DNA of 13,804 nt from CAZXFG01 sp964640515 (GCA_964640515.1 CAZXFG010000019.1:1-13804); one strand, 5' to 3'; positions 1-8,152 are shown, counted from the first letter of the stretch. Notes: generated by a model not told the origin, from the letters alone. Numbers and translations are program-made.

Positions 1-1
1 C

Positions 2-2056
2 GGGCAATCCGGTCATCCGGGCGGTAGCAGTGGCAAGACCGAACAGTTTTTGGCGATGACTTTGGGCGGAGTAATGGCGTTTGACCCGATTAATCCCAAA
101 CATCCGAGTCGGGATAGGGTGGTTTGGAGCGCCGGGCATTGCAGTCCTTGTTTATATGGCGGTTTATCTCTTTTTTATGAATCATTGCGCCGTGTGGGGC
201 GACAATTTTCTCCAGCCGTGGTCAAGCCGGTTTTTCCCGAAGATTTGTTGCGTTTTCGCCATGCCGATGGTCCGCAAGGGCATATTGAAAATCATTATCC
301 TTTATCAGATATGGCCACCGGCTCATCCGGCCACGGTCTTTCAGCCGCCGGAGGTTTGGCTATCGTGCATCGTTCCTGCGGTTTGGATACCAAAGTTTGG
401 GCGCTGATGGGAGACGCGGAAACTGAAGAAGGCATGAGTTATGAGGCCCGTAATTTATTATCCACCGTCGGAGTAAAAAATTTAATCGTTACTTTGGATT
501 ATAATCATTTTGGCATTGATGGCGATATTAATGAAGTGATTTCGTCGCCCTACATTAATCATTGGCTCGGATTGGGGTGGAATGTGATTGAAGTGGATGG
601 CCATAATTTTTTGGAGTTGATTCACGCCTATCATCTGGCGGCGCGAGGGTTGGGTAATGATTCGCCGACCGTGGTTTTATCTCATTGCGTCAAAGGAAAA
701 TATTACGGCAAAAATGAAAACAGCTCCGACTCGCACGGCAGTCCGGCCAAGCATGATGAATATGTAACCATTATGAAAAGTTTGGGATTTGATGTGCCGG
801 GCGAATCAGGCCAAGTAATGGCCGATATTAAAAAAGTGTTAGAGCAATTGTCAGATGAAGACGCTTCTTATGTTAATAAGCGTTTGGAGGTCGCGGCGCA
901 AAATATTTTATCAGAAGAGCGGTCGGTGGAAAAAATGCAGACGACACTGCCCGGCCGGCCATTGGTTAATCCGCGCTTGGTTAAGCGCCCTGATACATTG
1001 CCCGCGGAATTAGTTTTTGCTCCGGGTACTAAAGTGGCGACGCGTAAGGCCACTCAAGCCTGGTTTAAATGGATGATGCGACAGAGCGCTTTTTTCTATG
1101 TGGGCACCGGAGATTTGAGTAAATCCATTCTCACGGCTGAAGCGGAAAATGTTTATGGCATTATTAACCGGGAAAATCCCTTGGGCCGTGGTATCCGTTT
1201 CGGCATTGCCGAACAGAATATGGCCATGTTATCCACCGCTTTGACGCAAGATATTTTGCCGGGCGGGGCTCAACCGGTATCGGCTTTTTCTTCCTACGGG
1301 GTTTTTACCTCTATGATGGGCAATGCGGTGCGTATGAGTTTGATTGGCAATCATCTTAATCCCAGCCAGGCCGGATTTTTTATTATGTTGGCCGCGCACG
1401 ACGGGCCGGAAACCGGCGAAGACGGACCGACTCATCAGGGGTTATTCTGGATGAGTTTGTATAATGCTTTCCCCGGGATAAAAGTGTATAAGCCAATGGA
1501 TGCCAATGAGACTATTGAAATGCTTTTTTACGCTTTGGAAAAAGGCGAGCCGATTGCTTTGTCCGTCACTCGTCCGGATACTGTTGTTTTTGAACGAGAG
1601 AAAGACGGCGCTCCTGACGCTCGCGAGGCGGTAAATGGCGCTTATGTTTATCGCCAGTTTAAGAATAGCGGCGGCAAGAAAGTGGTACTGGCTATTTGCG
1701 GCGGGCAGATTTTAATCAATACTTTGGCGATTTTGCCTGAATTGGAGGCGCAAGATTTGGATGTAAAGATTCTGGCCGTGACTTCTCCGGAATTATTTGA
1801 GGAATTAAGGAAAAATAATCCGGCCAAGGCCCGGGAAATTTTTCCCGATGCCGAACGCGCCATCACCGTGGCTCTGCACAATGGTTGGCCGGGCTTTCTA
1901 TATCCTTTCCTCTTGCCGGCTGATTATCCGGAACGCGTTTTGGGCATTGATCCTTATCTCAAGTCCGGCAATGTCGCCGAGGTTTACGAACTGGCTAATT
2001 TAACTTCCCGAGATATTAAGGAAAAAGTGTTAAAAGCTATATGGCTGTCATCCTGA
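2..2056 (+). CDS. tkt: Transketolase, 5' end outside window
   Basis: Thiamine-diphosphate enzyme that moves two-carbon ketol units between sugar phosphates in the non-oxidative pentose phosphate pathway; cytosolic. The frame is already open at base 2 and begins GQSGHPGGSSGKTEQF, the family's N-terminal His-Pro-Gly segment, so the ATG at 50 is an internal Met and the true start lies upstream. By comparison with E. coli transketolase, perhaps 20-70 residues are missing. Conserved elements in order: SAGH (second active-site His), GDAETEEG near 409-432 (the GDG-type cofactor and metal motif), DSHG near 730, FGIAEQNM at 1199-1222 with catalytic Glu codon 1211-1213, GEDGPTHQ, and SVTRPD with the phosphate-binding Arg. 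The pyrimidine-binding and C-terminal domains look complete. The last three residues (LSS) and the TGA stop lie inside a palindromic repeat. Family certain; sugar specificity not tested. Confidence 0.93.
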   Translation, partial: GQSGHPGGSSGKTEQFLAMTLGGVMAFDPINPKHPSRDRVVWSAGHCSPCLYGGLSLFYESLRRVGRQFSPAVVKPVFPEDLLRFRHADGPQGHIENHYPLSDMATGSSGHGLSAAGGLAIVHRSCGLDTKVWALMGDAETEEGMSYEARNLLSTVGVKNLIVTLDYNHFGIDGDINEVISSPYINHWLGLGWNVIEVDGHNFLELIHAYHLAARGLGNDSPTVVLSHCVKGKYYGKNENSSDSHGSPAKHDEYVTIMKSLGFDVPGESGQVMADIKKVLEQLSDEDASYVNKRLEVAAQNILSEERSVEKMQTTLPGRPLVNPRLVKRPDTLPAELVFAPGTKVATRKATQAWFKWMMRQSAFFYVGTGDLSKSILTAEAENVYGIINRENPLGRGIRFGIAEQNMAMLSTALTQDILPGGAQPVSAFSSYGVFTSMMGNAVRMSLIGNHLNPSQAGFFIMLAAHDGPETGEDGPTHQGLFWMSLYNAFPGIKVYKPMDANETIEMLFYALEKGEPIALSVTRPDTVVFEREKDGAPDAREAVNGAYVYRQFKNSGGKKVVLAICGGQILINTLAILPELEAQDLDVKILAVTSPELFEELRKNNPAKAREIFPDAERAITVALHNGWPGFLYPFLLPADYPERVLGIDPYLKSGNVAEVYELANLTSRDIKEKVLKAIWLSS

Positions 2057-2122
2057 GCAAAGCGAAGGATCCCTTTAAGGATCTAAGGGATTCTTCGGTC
2101 GTTTTACTCCCTCAGAATGACA
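2046..2122. repeat. Palindromic intergenic repeat, copy 1 (GTCATCCTGAG type)
   Basis: Terminal arms TGTCATCCTGAG (2046-2057) and CTCAGAATGACA (2111-2122) are inverted complements with one mismatch. A second nested pair, CGAAGGATCCCTT with AAGGGATTCTTCG, also has one mismatch, so the 77 bp can fold into a long hairpin. It fills nearly all of the gap between transketolase and the aminotransferase and overlaps the end of the transketolase frame. It shares its layout with the elements at 3550-3650 and 7899-7949. It resembles REP-like or MITE-like dispersed repeats known from many bacterial genomes. Copy number cannot be judged from this window. Confidence 0.85.
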
Positions 2123-2154
2123 ATGTGACAATTTTTTAAATGATTTTATAAATT

Positions 2155-3549
2155 ATGCTACCACAATTTCTCGTCGATAAAAATTTAATTCCCAATGTAA
2201 CGATTAATCCGAATTTGAATTTTTTAGGCACGGAAACGGCTTTTGGCTTTGGCGCCGAAGTAATGGCCGTGGAATCTTCTAAAAAATTTCCGCAGATTTA
2301 CAAATTTCATGTAGGCGACACCGGACCCAAGACTCCGGAGCCGATTATTGAAGTGGCCATCCAAGCATTGCGAGACAAGCAGACCAAATATGGCCATTTT
2401 CAGGGTTATCCGCAGGTGCGGGAAAATATCGCTAAATATTGGACGAAAACCAGGGGCGTAGAAATCAAAAAAGAAAATGTTTTGCTCCAGCCGGGCGGTA
2501 AGCCGGTTATTGAACTGGCCTTTCAGACTTTAATCGCGCCGGGAGATAAAATAATCGTCCAGGACCCGGGTTATCCGGTCTATGATTCTTTGGCCGAGTT
2601 TTATAATCACGGCGGTGTCTTGCGCTGGCGAGCTTACAAGGATGAAGCCAGCCAGACGCTTAGCTTCCGGGTGGAAGATCTGGAAAGACTTTTGGCGGAA
2701 AATAACCAGGTAAAAATTTTATGTTTGAATACTCCGCAAAATCCGACCGGGATGATGCTTGACCGGGAGACGCAAGAAGCCATTGCCGAATTGGTAAAAA
2801 AATACAAGTTTTTTGTTTTGTTTGACGATATTTATGACCAGATAGTCTTCGGCGGTCGCCGGCATTTTAGTTTTATTTCCATCCCCGGCATGTTGGATTG
2901 GACGATTAATTTGAACGGTTATTCCAAAGATTACGCCATGACCGGATGGCGCTTGGGATTTATCATCGCTCCGGAGTGGTTGATTGAAATCTTCGGCCGT
3001 TTGGCAATAAATAAATGGAGCAATGTCAATCGAATGGAACAGATTGTGGCGGGCGCGATTTTCGGCGAGGTGGAATTGGACGGTTGCAAATATGAATCGG
3101 TTTTTGACGCTATTCAGCCGATTTTGGCCGCGGATTTTAAAGAGTATGAGAGGAAAGGGCAATTTTTAGTGGAAGCCATGTCTTTGCTCAAACCCTATGT
3201 CGTGCCTAATCCGGTGGAGGGCGCTTTTTATGATTATCCCAGCGTGGCCAAAGTTTTGAGCTTGCCCTATGTGACGAATGAATTAAAAGTTAGCTCTGAT
3301 AAGCAGTTTTGCCGTTGGTTATTATATGAAAAGGGTTTGGCTTGTCTGGCGGGCGCGGATTTTGGCGAAGGCGGGCGCGGACATTTGCGTTTTTCCTATG
3401 CTGAAGACCGCAATCTGCATATCATTCCCGGCGTAAAGCATTTTATCAAGATTATTGTTGAGTTGATTGAAAAATCCGGAGAGGTTCCTCCTTTGAAAAT
3501 GGAAGAAGTGGAAACGAAAGTGGAAGCGATTAAAAATAAATATTTTTAA
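2155..3549 (+). CDS. PLP-dependent aminotransferase, class I/II
   Basis: Fold-type I pyridoxal-phosphate enzyme transferring an amino group between an amino acid and a 2-oxo acid; cytosolic. Motifs in the 464-residue product: NTPQNPTG at 192-199, D-x-x-Y at D224/Y227 contacting the cofactor ring and phenolate, the Schiff-base lysine K258 within YSKDYAMTGWRLGF, and R412 in LRFSYA, which normally binds the substrate carboxylate. The LGTETAF segment near residue 25 matches the N-terminal arm of aspartate aminotransferase-like proteins, which supports the ATG at 2155. There is no Shine-Dalgarno; the upstream bases are A/T-rich. It is longer than the usual ~390-400 residues, with extra sequence around residues 300-330 and a charged C-terminal tail ending NKYF. 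Aspartate is the default guess for substrate, but related aminotransferases share all these motifs. Repeats flank it on both sides. Confidence 0.9.
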   Translation: MLPQFLVDKNLIPNVTINPNLNFLGTETAFGFGAEVMAVESSKKFPQIYKFHVGDTGPKTPEPIIEVAIQALRDKQTKYGHFQGYPQVRENIAKYWTKTRGVEIKKENVLLQPGGKPVIELAFQTLIAPGDKIIVQDPGYPVYDSLAEFYNHGGVLRWRAYKDEASQTLSFRVEDLERLLAENNQVKILCLNTPQNPTGMMLDRETQEAIAELVKKYKFFVLFDDIYDQIVFGGRRHFSFISIPGMLDWTINLNGYSKDYAMTGWRLGFIIAPEWLIEIFGRLAINKWSNVNRMEQIVAGAIFGEVELDGCKYESVFDAIQPILAADFKEYERKGQFLVEAMSLLKPYVVPNPVEGAFYDYPSVAKVLSLPYVTNELKVSSDKQFCRWLLYEKGLACLAGADFGEGGRGHLRFSYAEDRNLHIIPGVKHFIKIIVELIEKSGEVPPLKMEEVETKVEAIKNKYF

Positions 3550-3650
3550 GCTGTCATCCCGAGTGAGGCTCGCGCCGACGAGGGATATCTGTCCGTCGGC
3601 GTTTGAAACAGAGATTCCTCACCCCTGCGACGGGGGTTCGGAATGACAGC
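3550..3650. repeat. Palindromic intergenic repeat, copy 2 (GTCATCCCGAG type)
   Basis: Arms GCTGTCATCCCGA (3550-3562) and TCGGAATGACAGC (3638-3650) are inverted complements with one mismatch. Inside, CGCCGACG (3573-3580) pairs perfectly with CGTCGGCG (3594-3601), and GAGGGATATCTGT can alternatively pair with ACAGAGATTCCTC, so two internal folds compete. The element starts one base after the aminotransferase stop and ends 14 bp before the ATPase start, so it makes up almost the whole gap. It is the same structural family as copy 1 with a different internal sequence. Confidence 0.85.
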
Positions 3651-3664
3651 GCTAGTGATATCTT

Positions 3665-6160
3665 ATGGGGAACTTAAAAAATAAAGAATATAAAGGCCTG
3701 ACTTCGGCCGCGGCCAAAGATATTTTAGCCAAAGCGGGGTTGAACGCCCGTCCGGCCACGCGGCACAAGGGGTGGTTTAAGCGGTTATGGGATATCTTTT
3801 CCGAACCTATGATGCTTTTGATCATGTCCGGTTCGGTAGTTTATTTTTTGATGGGTGATCGCTTTGAAGCCATCATCCTTTTGTCCGCCATCGTGCCGAT
3901 CGGGTTAATGGAATTTTTTCAAGAAAGCCGGACGGATAATGCCATCAAAATTTTGGATCAGATGGCCGTGGAAGTATGCCAAGTGTATCGCGACGGCAAA
4001 TTGGAAAAAATAGAATCCAAATATATCGTGCCGGAAGATGTGGTCTATGTGACTGCCGGAGATAAGGTGCCGGCCGATGGTTATGTTTTGAATTCTCCCG
4101 GGCTGTCAGTGGATGAATCAATTTTGACCGGTGAATCTATTTCCGTCATCAAAGGCGAGTCTAGCGCGAACGCTGAAGCCACGGAAGAAAATCAGGTTTG
4201 GCAGGGTACTCTGGTCACCCAAGGCGAAGGTTATTTGTTAGTGTCCAAAACTGGTTTGCAAACCAAGTATGGCCAACTGGGGAGCTTGTTGCAGGATATT
4301 ACTAAAGGCAAAACCCAATTACAGCGGAAAATGCATAAATTGGTTCGCTTGGTGGCTGTGGCGGCTTTCACGACAGCAATCGTCGTGACCATGGTTTTGG
4401 GCTTGACGCGCGGTTGGCAAGTGGGGTTTTTGGGCGGCATCACTATTGCCATGTCGCTGATTCCTGAAGAATTCCCGGTGGTATTCAGTGTTTTTTTGAT
4501 AATGGGAGTGTTGCGTTTGGCTCGGCAAAAGGCCATGGTCAGGGAAATGGTCATGGTGGAAACATTAGGTTCCACGAATGTCATTTGCACGGATAAAACC
4601 GGCACTTTGACCGAAGGCCGGATGTCTTTAGTCCAAATTTTTTATCGGGGAAAAATTATTTCCGTTGAAAAAATTAAAAAAGAAAAAGATAAATTTTTTG
4701 AATCAACCCGGGAATTATTTTTAGCGTCTGCCTTGGCTTTGGAACAGGTAGCCATTGACCCGATTGAAATTGAGGTGCAGAATTTTTGCCAAACTATCGG
4801 TTTGGATTTAAAAAATGTTTTTTCTTCGCGCCAGCTGGTGCATGATTCTTCTTTCAGCGCCAAAACCAAAATGGTGCATCATTCATGGCGGGAAAAAGAT
4901 GGGAAGTGCCGGCAGTTTACGGCCGGCGCTCCAGAGTCGGTTTTGGCCGGTTGCGACTTGTCCGGCGCGGAAAAGAAAAAAGTTTTATCGGCCATGGAAG
5001 CGGCGGCCAGCGACGGTTATCGGGTCATCGCGGTGGCTCAAAGGGATTGCGCGGTTGGCGAAAAAGAACATTTGCAAGATTTGGAATTTACGGGGTTGTT
5101 GGTTATGAGCGACCCGCCGCGAGCGGGCGTTAAAGAGGCGATTGCCATTTGCCAGAAAGCCGGCATCCGGGTGGTAATGATTACCGGAGATAACAAGTTG
5201 ACCGCTCACAATATTGCCGAAAGCATCGGCTTGGCGCATAATGAAGAAATTTTGAATAGCGATGATTTAATCAAGATGTCTCCGAGCGCTTTGCAAGAAG
5301 CGGTCAAAACTCACAGTATTTTTGCCCGCGTCCAACCGGAACAAAAATACTTGATTGTGGAAGCTTTTCAGCAGTCCGGAGTGGTGGTGGCCATGACCGG
5401 CGATGGGGTGAACGACGCCCCGGCTTTGAAAAAAGCGGATGTGGGTATTGCCATGGGCAAACGGGGCACTGATGTGGCGCGGGCCGCGGCCGGGATTGTT
5501 TTGCTTGATGATAATTTTTCTTCCATTGTTAACGCCATCCGGGAAGGTCGCCGTATTTATGATAATATGCGCCAGGCCTTTTCTTTTCTTTTTGCTTTCC
5601 ACATCCCCATCGTGGGCTTAGCGGTGGCGCCGTTGCTATCCGGCGGTTCTTTGGTTTTTTCTCCCATTCATATTATTTTTTTGGAGTTGATTTGCGATCC
5701 GGCGGCCGTGTTGGGATTTGAGCGGGAGCGGGCCCGTCACGGTTTGATGGATGAGCCGCCGCGTCCTTCTGACGAGCCGTTGATAAACACCCGCTTATGG
5801 GGTAAAATTATTTTTCGCGGTTTAGTGATCTTGGCCGTCAGTTTAGGTTTTTATTATTTCGGCCTGCGGACGGGCGGCGAAGACTTGGGGCGCACCTTAG
5901 CTTATTGTTCATTGATAATTTCCCAAATATTTTTGATTGTGCTTACTCGTGAATTGGCGCAAATCAGATCCAATTACTTATTGCTGTTTATCGCGGCCGC
6001 GACTTTCGCGGTCATCAACGCTATTTTGTTGGTGCCGGCGCTACGGTCGGTTTTTCAATTTGTGACTCTGCCCTTGAATCTTTATTTCGCCGTTGTGTTG
6101 GCGCCGTTTTTGATGATGGCCGCCACGAGTTTGATTACTTCTCGTTTTAAAAAAATGTGA
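3665..6160 (+). CDS. P-type cation-transporting ATPase (P2-like)
   Basis: Membrane pump that couples ATP hydrolysis to cation transport through a phospho-aspartate intermediate. In the 831-residue product: an N-terminal cation-ATPase domain (SAAAKDILAKAGLN), actuator-domain TGES at 155-158, PEEFP in M4 at 267-271, phosphorylation site DKTGT with D310, the hinge motif TGDGVND at 578-584, then C-terminal membrane segments to the end. M5 reads FAFHIPIVGL (H646, P648) and M6 ELICDPAAVLGF (D678). Only the M6 Asp clearly matches the calcium-site residues of SERCA, and M4 has PEEFP rather than PEGLP. A 'calcium-transporting' label is therefore not secured; the ion is unknown. Start ATG 3665 has no Shine-Dalgarno. 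Its stop overlaps the start of the penicillin-binding protein, so the two are probably co-translated. Confidence 0.9.
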   Translation: MGNLKNKEYKGLTSAAAKDILAKAGLNARPATRHKGWFKRLWDIFSEPMMLLIMSGSVVYFLMGDRFEAIILLSAIVPIGLMEFFQESRTDNAIKILDQMAVEVCQVYRDGKLEKIESKYIVPEDVVYVTAGDKVPADGYVLNSPGLSVDESILTGESISVIKGESSANAEATEENQVWQGTLVTQGEGYLLVSKTGLQTKYGQLGSLLQDITKGKTQLQRKMHKLVRLVAVAAFTTAIVVTMVLGLTRGWQVGFLGGITIAMSLIPEEFPVVFSVFLIMGVLRLARQKAMVREMVMVETLGSTNVICTDKTGTLTEGRMSLVQIFYRGKIISVEKIKKEKDKFFESTRELFLASALALEQVAIDPIEIEVQNFCQTIGLDLKNVFSSRQLVHDSSFSAKTKMVHHSWREKDGKCRQFTAGAPESVLAGCDLSGAEKKKVLSAMEAAASDGYRVIAVAQRDCAVGEKEHLQDLEFTGLLVMSDPPRAGVKEAIAICQKAGIRVVMITGDNKLTAHNIAESIGLAHNEEILNSDDLIKMSPSALQEAVKTHSIFARVQPEQKYLIVEAFQQSGVVVAMTGDGVNDAPALKKADVGIAMGKRGTDVARAAAGIVLLDDNFSSIVNAIREGRRIYDNMRQAFSFLFAFHIPIVGLAVAPLLSGGSLVFSPIHIIFLELICDPAAVLGFERERARHGLMDEPPRPSDEPLINTRLWGKIIFRGLVILAVSLGFYYFGLRTGGEDLGRTLAYCSLIISQIFLIVLTRELAQIRSNYLLLFIAAATFAVINAILLVPALRSVFQFVTLPLNLYFAVVLAPFLMMAATSLITSRFKKM

Positions 6161-7875
6161 GCGAAGAAAATAAACGCCTGACAATTTTATCCGTTGTTTT
6201 TTTGTTGTCCGCTTTGGTTTTGACGGCTAAACTTTTCGCGTTGCAGATAATCCAGTATGATTATTATTCCACTTTGGCCTTAAGCTCGCATGAGATTTAC
6301 AAAAAAATTCATCCCCGGCGCGGACAGATTTTTTTCCGCGATGCCCGAAGCGGAGCTGAATATCCGGCGGCAGTCAATGCTAAAGAATATTTGGTTTATG
6401 CGGTGCCGGCGGAAATTGAAAAAGAAAAAGTGATGGAGATAGCGGATAATTTAACCGGGGTTTTATCTTTAAAAGAAGAAGAAAAGACAGTTATCGTTGG
6501 AAAAATTTCCAAAGAAAACGACCCTTATGAGGCCTTGGCTAAAAAAGTTTCCGAAGAAAAGATGGATGAACTGAAAAGCTTGGATTTGCCGGGTATTTAT
6601 TTCACTCCCGAGGATAGGCGTTTTTATCCGGAAGGAAATCTGGCGGCCAATGTTTTGGGTTTTTATGGTTTTAATAATCAAGGCAATCCCACGGGTAGCT
6701 ACGGAATTGAAGGTTTTTGGGAAAAGGAGCTAGCCGGACAAAGCGGATTGTTGCTGGGGGAAAGAGGGGCTTTGGGAAGCTGGATTGCTTTGGCCGGCCG
6801 GACAACTATGGAAGCGGAAAATGGCGCGGATTTAACGCTGACTATTGATCGCGCCCTACAATATCAGGCCTGCGAGCGTTTGCGTCAGGGATTCAAAGAA
6901 TATCAAGCAAAAAGCGCTTCTTTGGTAATGATGGATCCGCGGACCGGGGCCATACTGGCCATGTGCAGTTTGCCTGATTTTAATCCCAATAACTATTCTC
7001 AAGCAAGCGGGGCGGCGGTTTATAATAACACGGCTATTTTTACTCCTTATGAACCGGGGTCGGTTTTCAAACCCATCACTATGTCCATTGGTTTGGATTT
7101 AGAATTAGTGACTCCGAATACCATTTTCACGGATCCGTGCGTAAGAAAAATCGCTGGTTTTGAGATTAAAAACGCGCAAGACAAATGTTACGGCACGGTT
7201 TCCATGACTTCGGTCCTGGAAAATTCCATTAACACCGGCGCCATGTGGGTGGAAGAAAAAATCGGCGCGGATCGTTTCAAAAGATATGTGGAAAAATTCG
7301 GTTTTGGGCAAAAAACCGGATTAGGATTGGATACCGAAGCCCCGGGCGACATCCGTTCCTTATCTAACAAAGGCGAGATTTGGGGGGCGGTAGGTTCGTT
7401 CGGCCAAGGATTTATGGCCACGCCTTTGCAGATGGCCGTGGCTTATTCAGCTTTAGCTAATGGAGGAGAGTTGCTCAAGCCGTATATTGTGGCGGAAATG
7501 CGCTGGCCTAACGGCCGGATTGAGAGAACCAAGCCGGAAATGATTGAGCGGGTGATTTCCGACCGGGCTTCTAAATTGGTAACCGGCATGCTGGTTTCGG
7601 TGGTGGAGAGCGGGCATAGCAAGGGATCGCAAATTGGAAATTATTATTTAGCCGGTAAGACTGGCACGGCCCAGATTGCCGGTAAGGGCGGGTATACCGA
7701 AGAAACCAACCATACTTTTGCCGGTTTTGGGCCCGCAGGCAGTACGCCGCGCGTGGTTTTGGTTATAAAATACGAGGAACCAAATCGTCCTTGGGCCGAT
7801 GCCACGGCCGGACCGGTTTTTAAAGATGTGATGAAATTTGCTTTATCTTATTTGGGCGCGCCCAGAGAGAGATAG
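6157..7875 (+). CDS. Class B penicillin-binding protein (FtsI/PBP2-type transpeptidase)
   Basis: Membrane-anchored D,D-transpeptidase that cross-links peptidoglycan on the outer face of the cytoplasmic membrane. The 572-residue product has one N-terminal membrane segment (about residues 8-28), a dimerisation/pedestal region starting with the HPRRGQIF motif, then a transpeptidase domain with all three active-site motifs: S302-V-F-K305 in EPGSVFKP, S357-I-N359, and K501-T-G503 in GKTGTAQ. No PASTA repeats follow; the protein stops soon after the catalytic domain. The start is GTG at 6157-6159, overlapping the ATPase stop TGA (6158-6160); no in-frame ATG nearby is better placed, and the first codons encode the expected short cytoplasmic tail. 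Whether it serves division (FtsI) or elongation (PBP2) cannot be told from sequence alone, because no division or rod-shape genes are in view. Confidence 0.9.
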   Translation: MSEENKRLTILSVVFLLSALVLTAKLFALQIIQYDYYSTLALSSHEIYKKIHPRRGQIFFRDARSGAEYPAAVNAKEYLVYAVPAEIEKEKVMEIADNLTGVLSLKEEEKTVIVGKISKENDPYEALAKKVSEEKMDELKSLDLPGIYFTPEDRRFYPEGNLAANVLGFYGFNNQGNPTGSYGIEGFWEKELAGQSGLLLGERGALGSWIALAGRTTMEAENGADLTLTIDRALQYQACERLRQGFKEYQAKSASLVMMDPRTGAILAMCSLPDFNPNNYSQASGAAVYNNTAIFTPYEPGSVFKPITMSIGLDLELVTPNTIFTDPCVRKIAGFEIKNAQDKCYGTVSMTSVLENSINTGAMWVEEKIGADRFKRYVEKFGFGQKTGLGLDTEAPGDIRSLSNKGEIWGAVGSFGQGFMATPLQMAVAYSALANGGELLKPYIVAEMRWPNGRIERTKPEMIERVISDRASKLVTGMLVSVVESGHSKGSQIGNYYLAGKTGTAQIAGKGGYTEETNHTFAGFGPAGSTPRVVLVIKYEEPNRPWADATAGPVFKDVMKFALSYLGAPRER

Positions 7876-7898
7876 TTAGTGAGTGAGGAGCGGTTATA

Positions 7899-7949
7899 TG
7901 TCATTGCGAGGACCCGTTTTGGGCGGGGACGAAGCAATCCCTCATTGAC
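7899..7949. repeat. Palindromic-type intergenic repeat, copy 3 (GTCATTGCGAG type)
   Basis: Begins TGTCATTGCGAG and runs through GACGAAGCAATC to CTCATTGAC. Its layout (GTCAT, then GAG, spacer, GACGAA, then an ATC-containing box) parallels copies 1 and 2. The 3' arm is shorter and less complementary, so this looks like a degenerate or truncated member. It sits between the penicillin-binding protein stop and tRNA-Glu. Its final TTGACT could double as a -35 box for the tRNA. Confidence 0.65.
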
Positions 7950-7973
7950 TTTAGCCCTTTTTTATACTAATAT
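7945..7973 (+). promoter_or_regulatory. Possible tRNA-Glu promoter
   Basis: TTGACT (7945-7950) lies 17 bp before TAATAT (7968-7973), 13 bp before the mature tRNA 5' end. TATACT at 7963-7968 is a better -10 match but lacks a -35 at the right distance. The -35 box would come from the end of the preceding repeat. Weak call; the tRNA could instead be read through from upstream. Confidence 0.3.
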
Positions 7974-7986
7974 ATCGTGCAAATAC

Positions 7987-8058
7987 GGCCCGTTCGTCTA
8001 ACGGCTAGGACTTCGCCTTCTCAAGGCGGAAATAGGGGTTCGATTCCCCTACGGGCTA
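7987..8058 (+). tRNA. tRNA-Glu (anticodon CTC)
   Basis: Cloverleaf read by eye. Acceptor GGCCCGT pairs with ACGGGCT with one G-U at the first pair, and the discriminator base is A8058. The D-arm region is GTCTAACGGCTAGGAC, the anticodon stem TCGCC/GGCGG encloses loop TTCTCAA with anticodon CTC, and the T arm is AGGGG-TTCGATT-CCCCT. The TTCGTCTA start after the acceptor is typical of bacterial tRNA-Glu. It reads GAG codons. CCA is not encoded; CAA follows the discriminator, so a nucleotidyltransferase must add it. It lies 24 nt upstream of the helicase promoter and has no clear terminator. Confidence 0.93.
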
Positions 8059-8082
8059 CAAAATAAAACACCTGCTTTAAGC

Positions 8083-8111
8083 TTGACAAGGACCATTTTT
8101 TGTGTTATAAT
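8083..8111 (+). promoter_or_regulatory. Consensus sigma-70-type promoter of the helicase-typA unit
   Basis: TTGACA (8083-8088), a 17-bp spacer and TATAAT (8106-8111), with an extended -10 TG at 8103-8104: both hexamers are perfect at the optimal spacing. Transcription should start near 8118-8123, leaving a 5' leader of about 95 nt before the helicase ATG. It is the strongest promoter in the window. So strong a promoter before a terminator-like hairpin suggests that control acts after initiation. Confidence 0.9.
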
Positions 8112-8130
8112 AGTCTTTCTTTAAGTCATT

Positions 8131-8152
8131 CTGGCTTTTAAATTTAAGCCAG
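8131..8152 (+). promoter_or_regulatory. Upstream hairpin in helicase leader
   Basis: CTGGCTT (8131-8137) and AAGCCAG (8146-8152) form a perfect 7-bp stem with an 8-nt A/T loop, shortly after the predicted transcription start. No U tract follows, so it is not a terminator. It may protect the 5' end or be part of a regulatory fold with the next hairpin. I found only four base pairs of possible pairing between the two hairpins, so a switch is not shown. Confidence 0.55.

Noticed and set aside
50..52. ATG at 50 as the transketolase start
   Set aside because: The frame is open to base 2 and the upstream codons encode the conserved HPGG cofactor-binding segment, so the gene begins before the window.
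2054..2056. TGA read as glycine (alternative code of some candidate phyla)
   Set aside because: TGA terminates both transketolase and the P-type ATPase at sensible family lengths, and no conserved protein here contains an internal TGA.
2125..2152. GTGACA-16-TATAAA as a promoter for the aminotransferase
   Set aside because: The -10 box would end 2 nt before the ATG at 2155, so transcription would start inside the gene. The N-terminal segment belongs to the family, so the start cannot move to the next Met at codon 37.
2046..7949. CRISPR-like array from repeated GTCAT units
   Set aside because: Copies are kilobases apart, separated by full genes, internally palindromic and divergent; there are no regular spacers and no cas genes.
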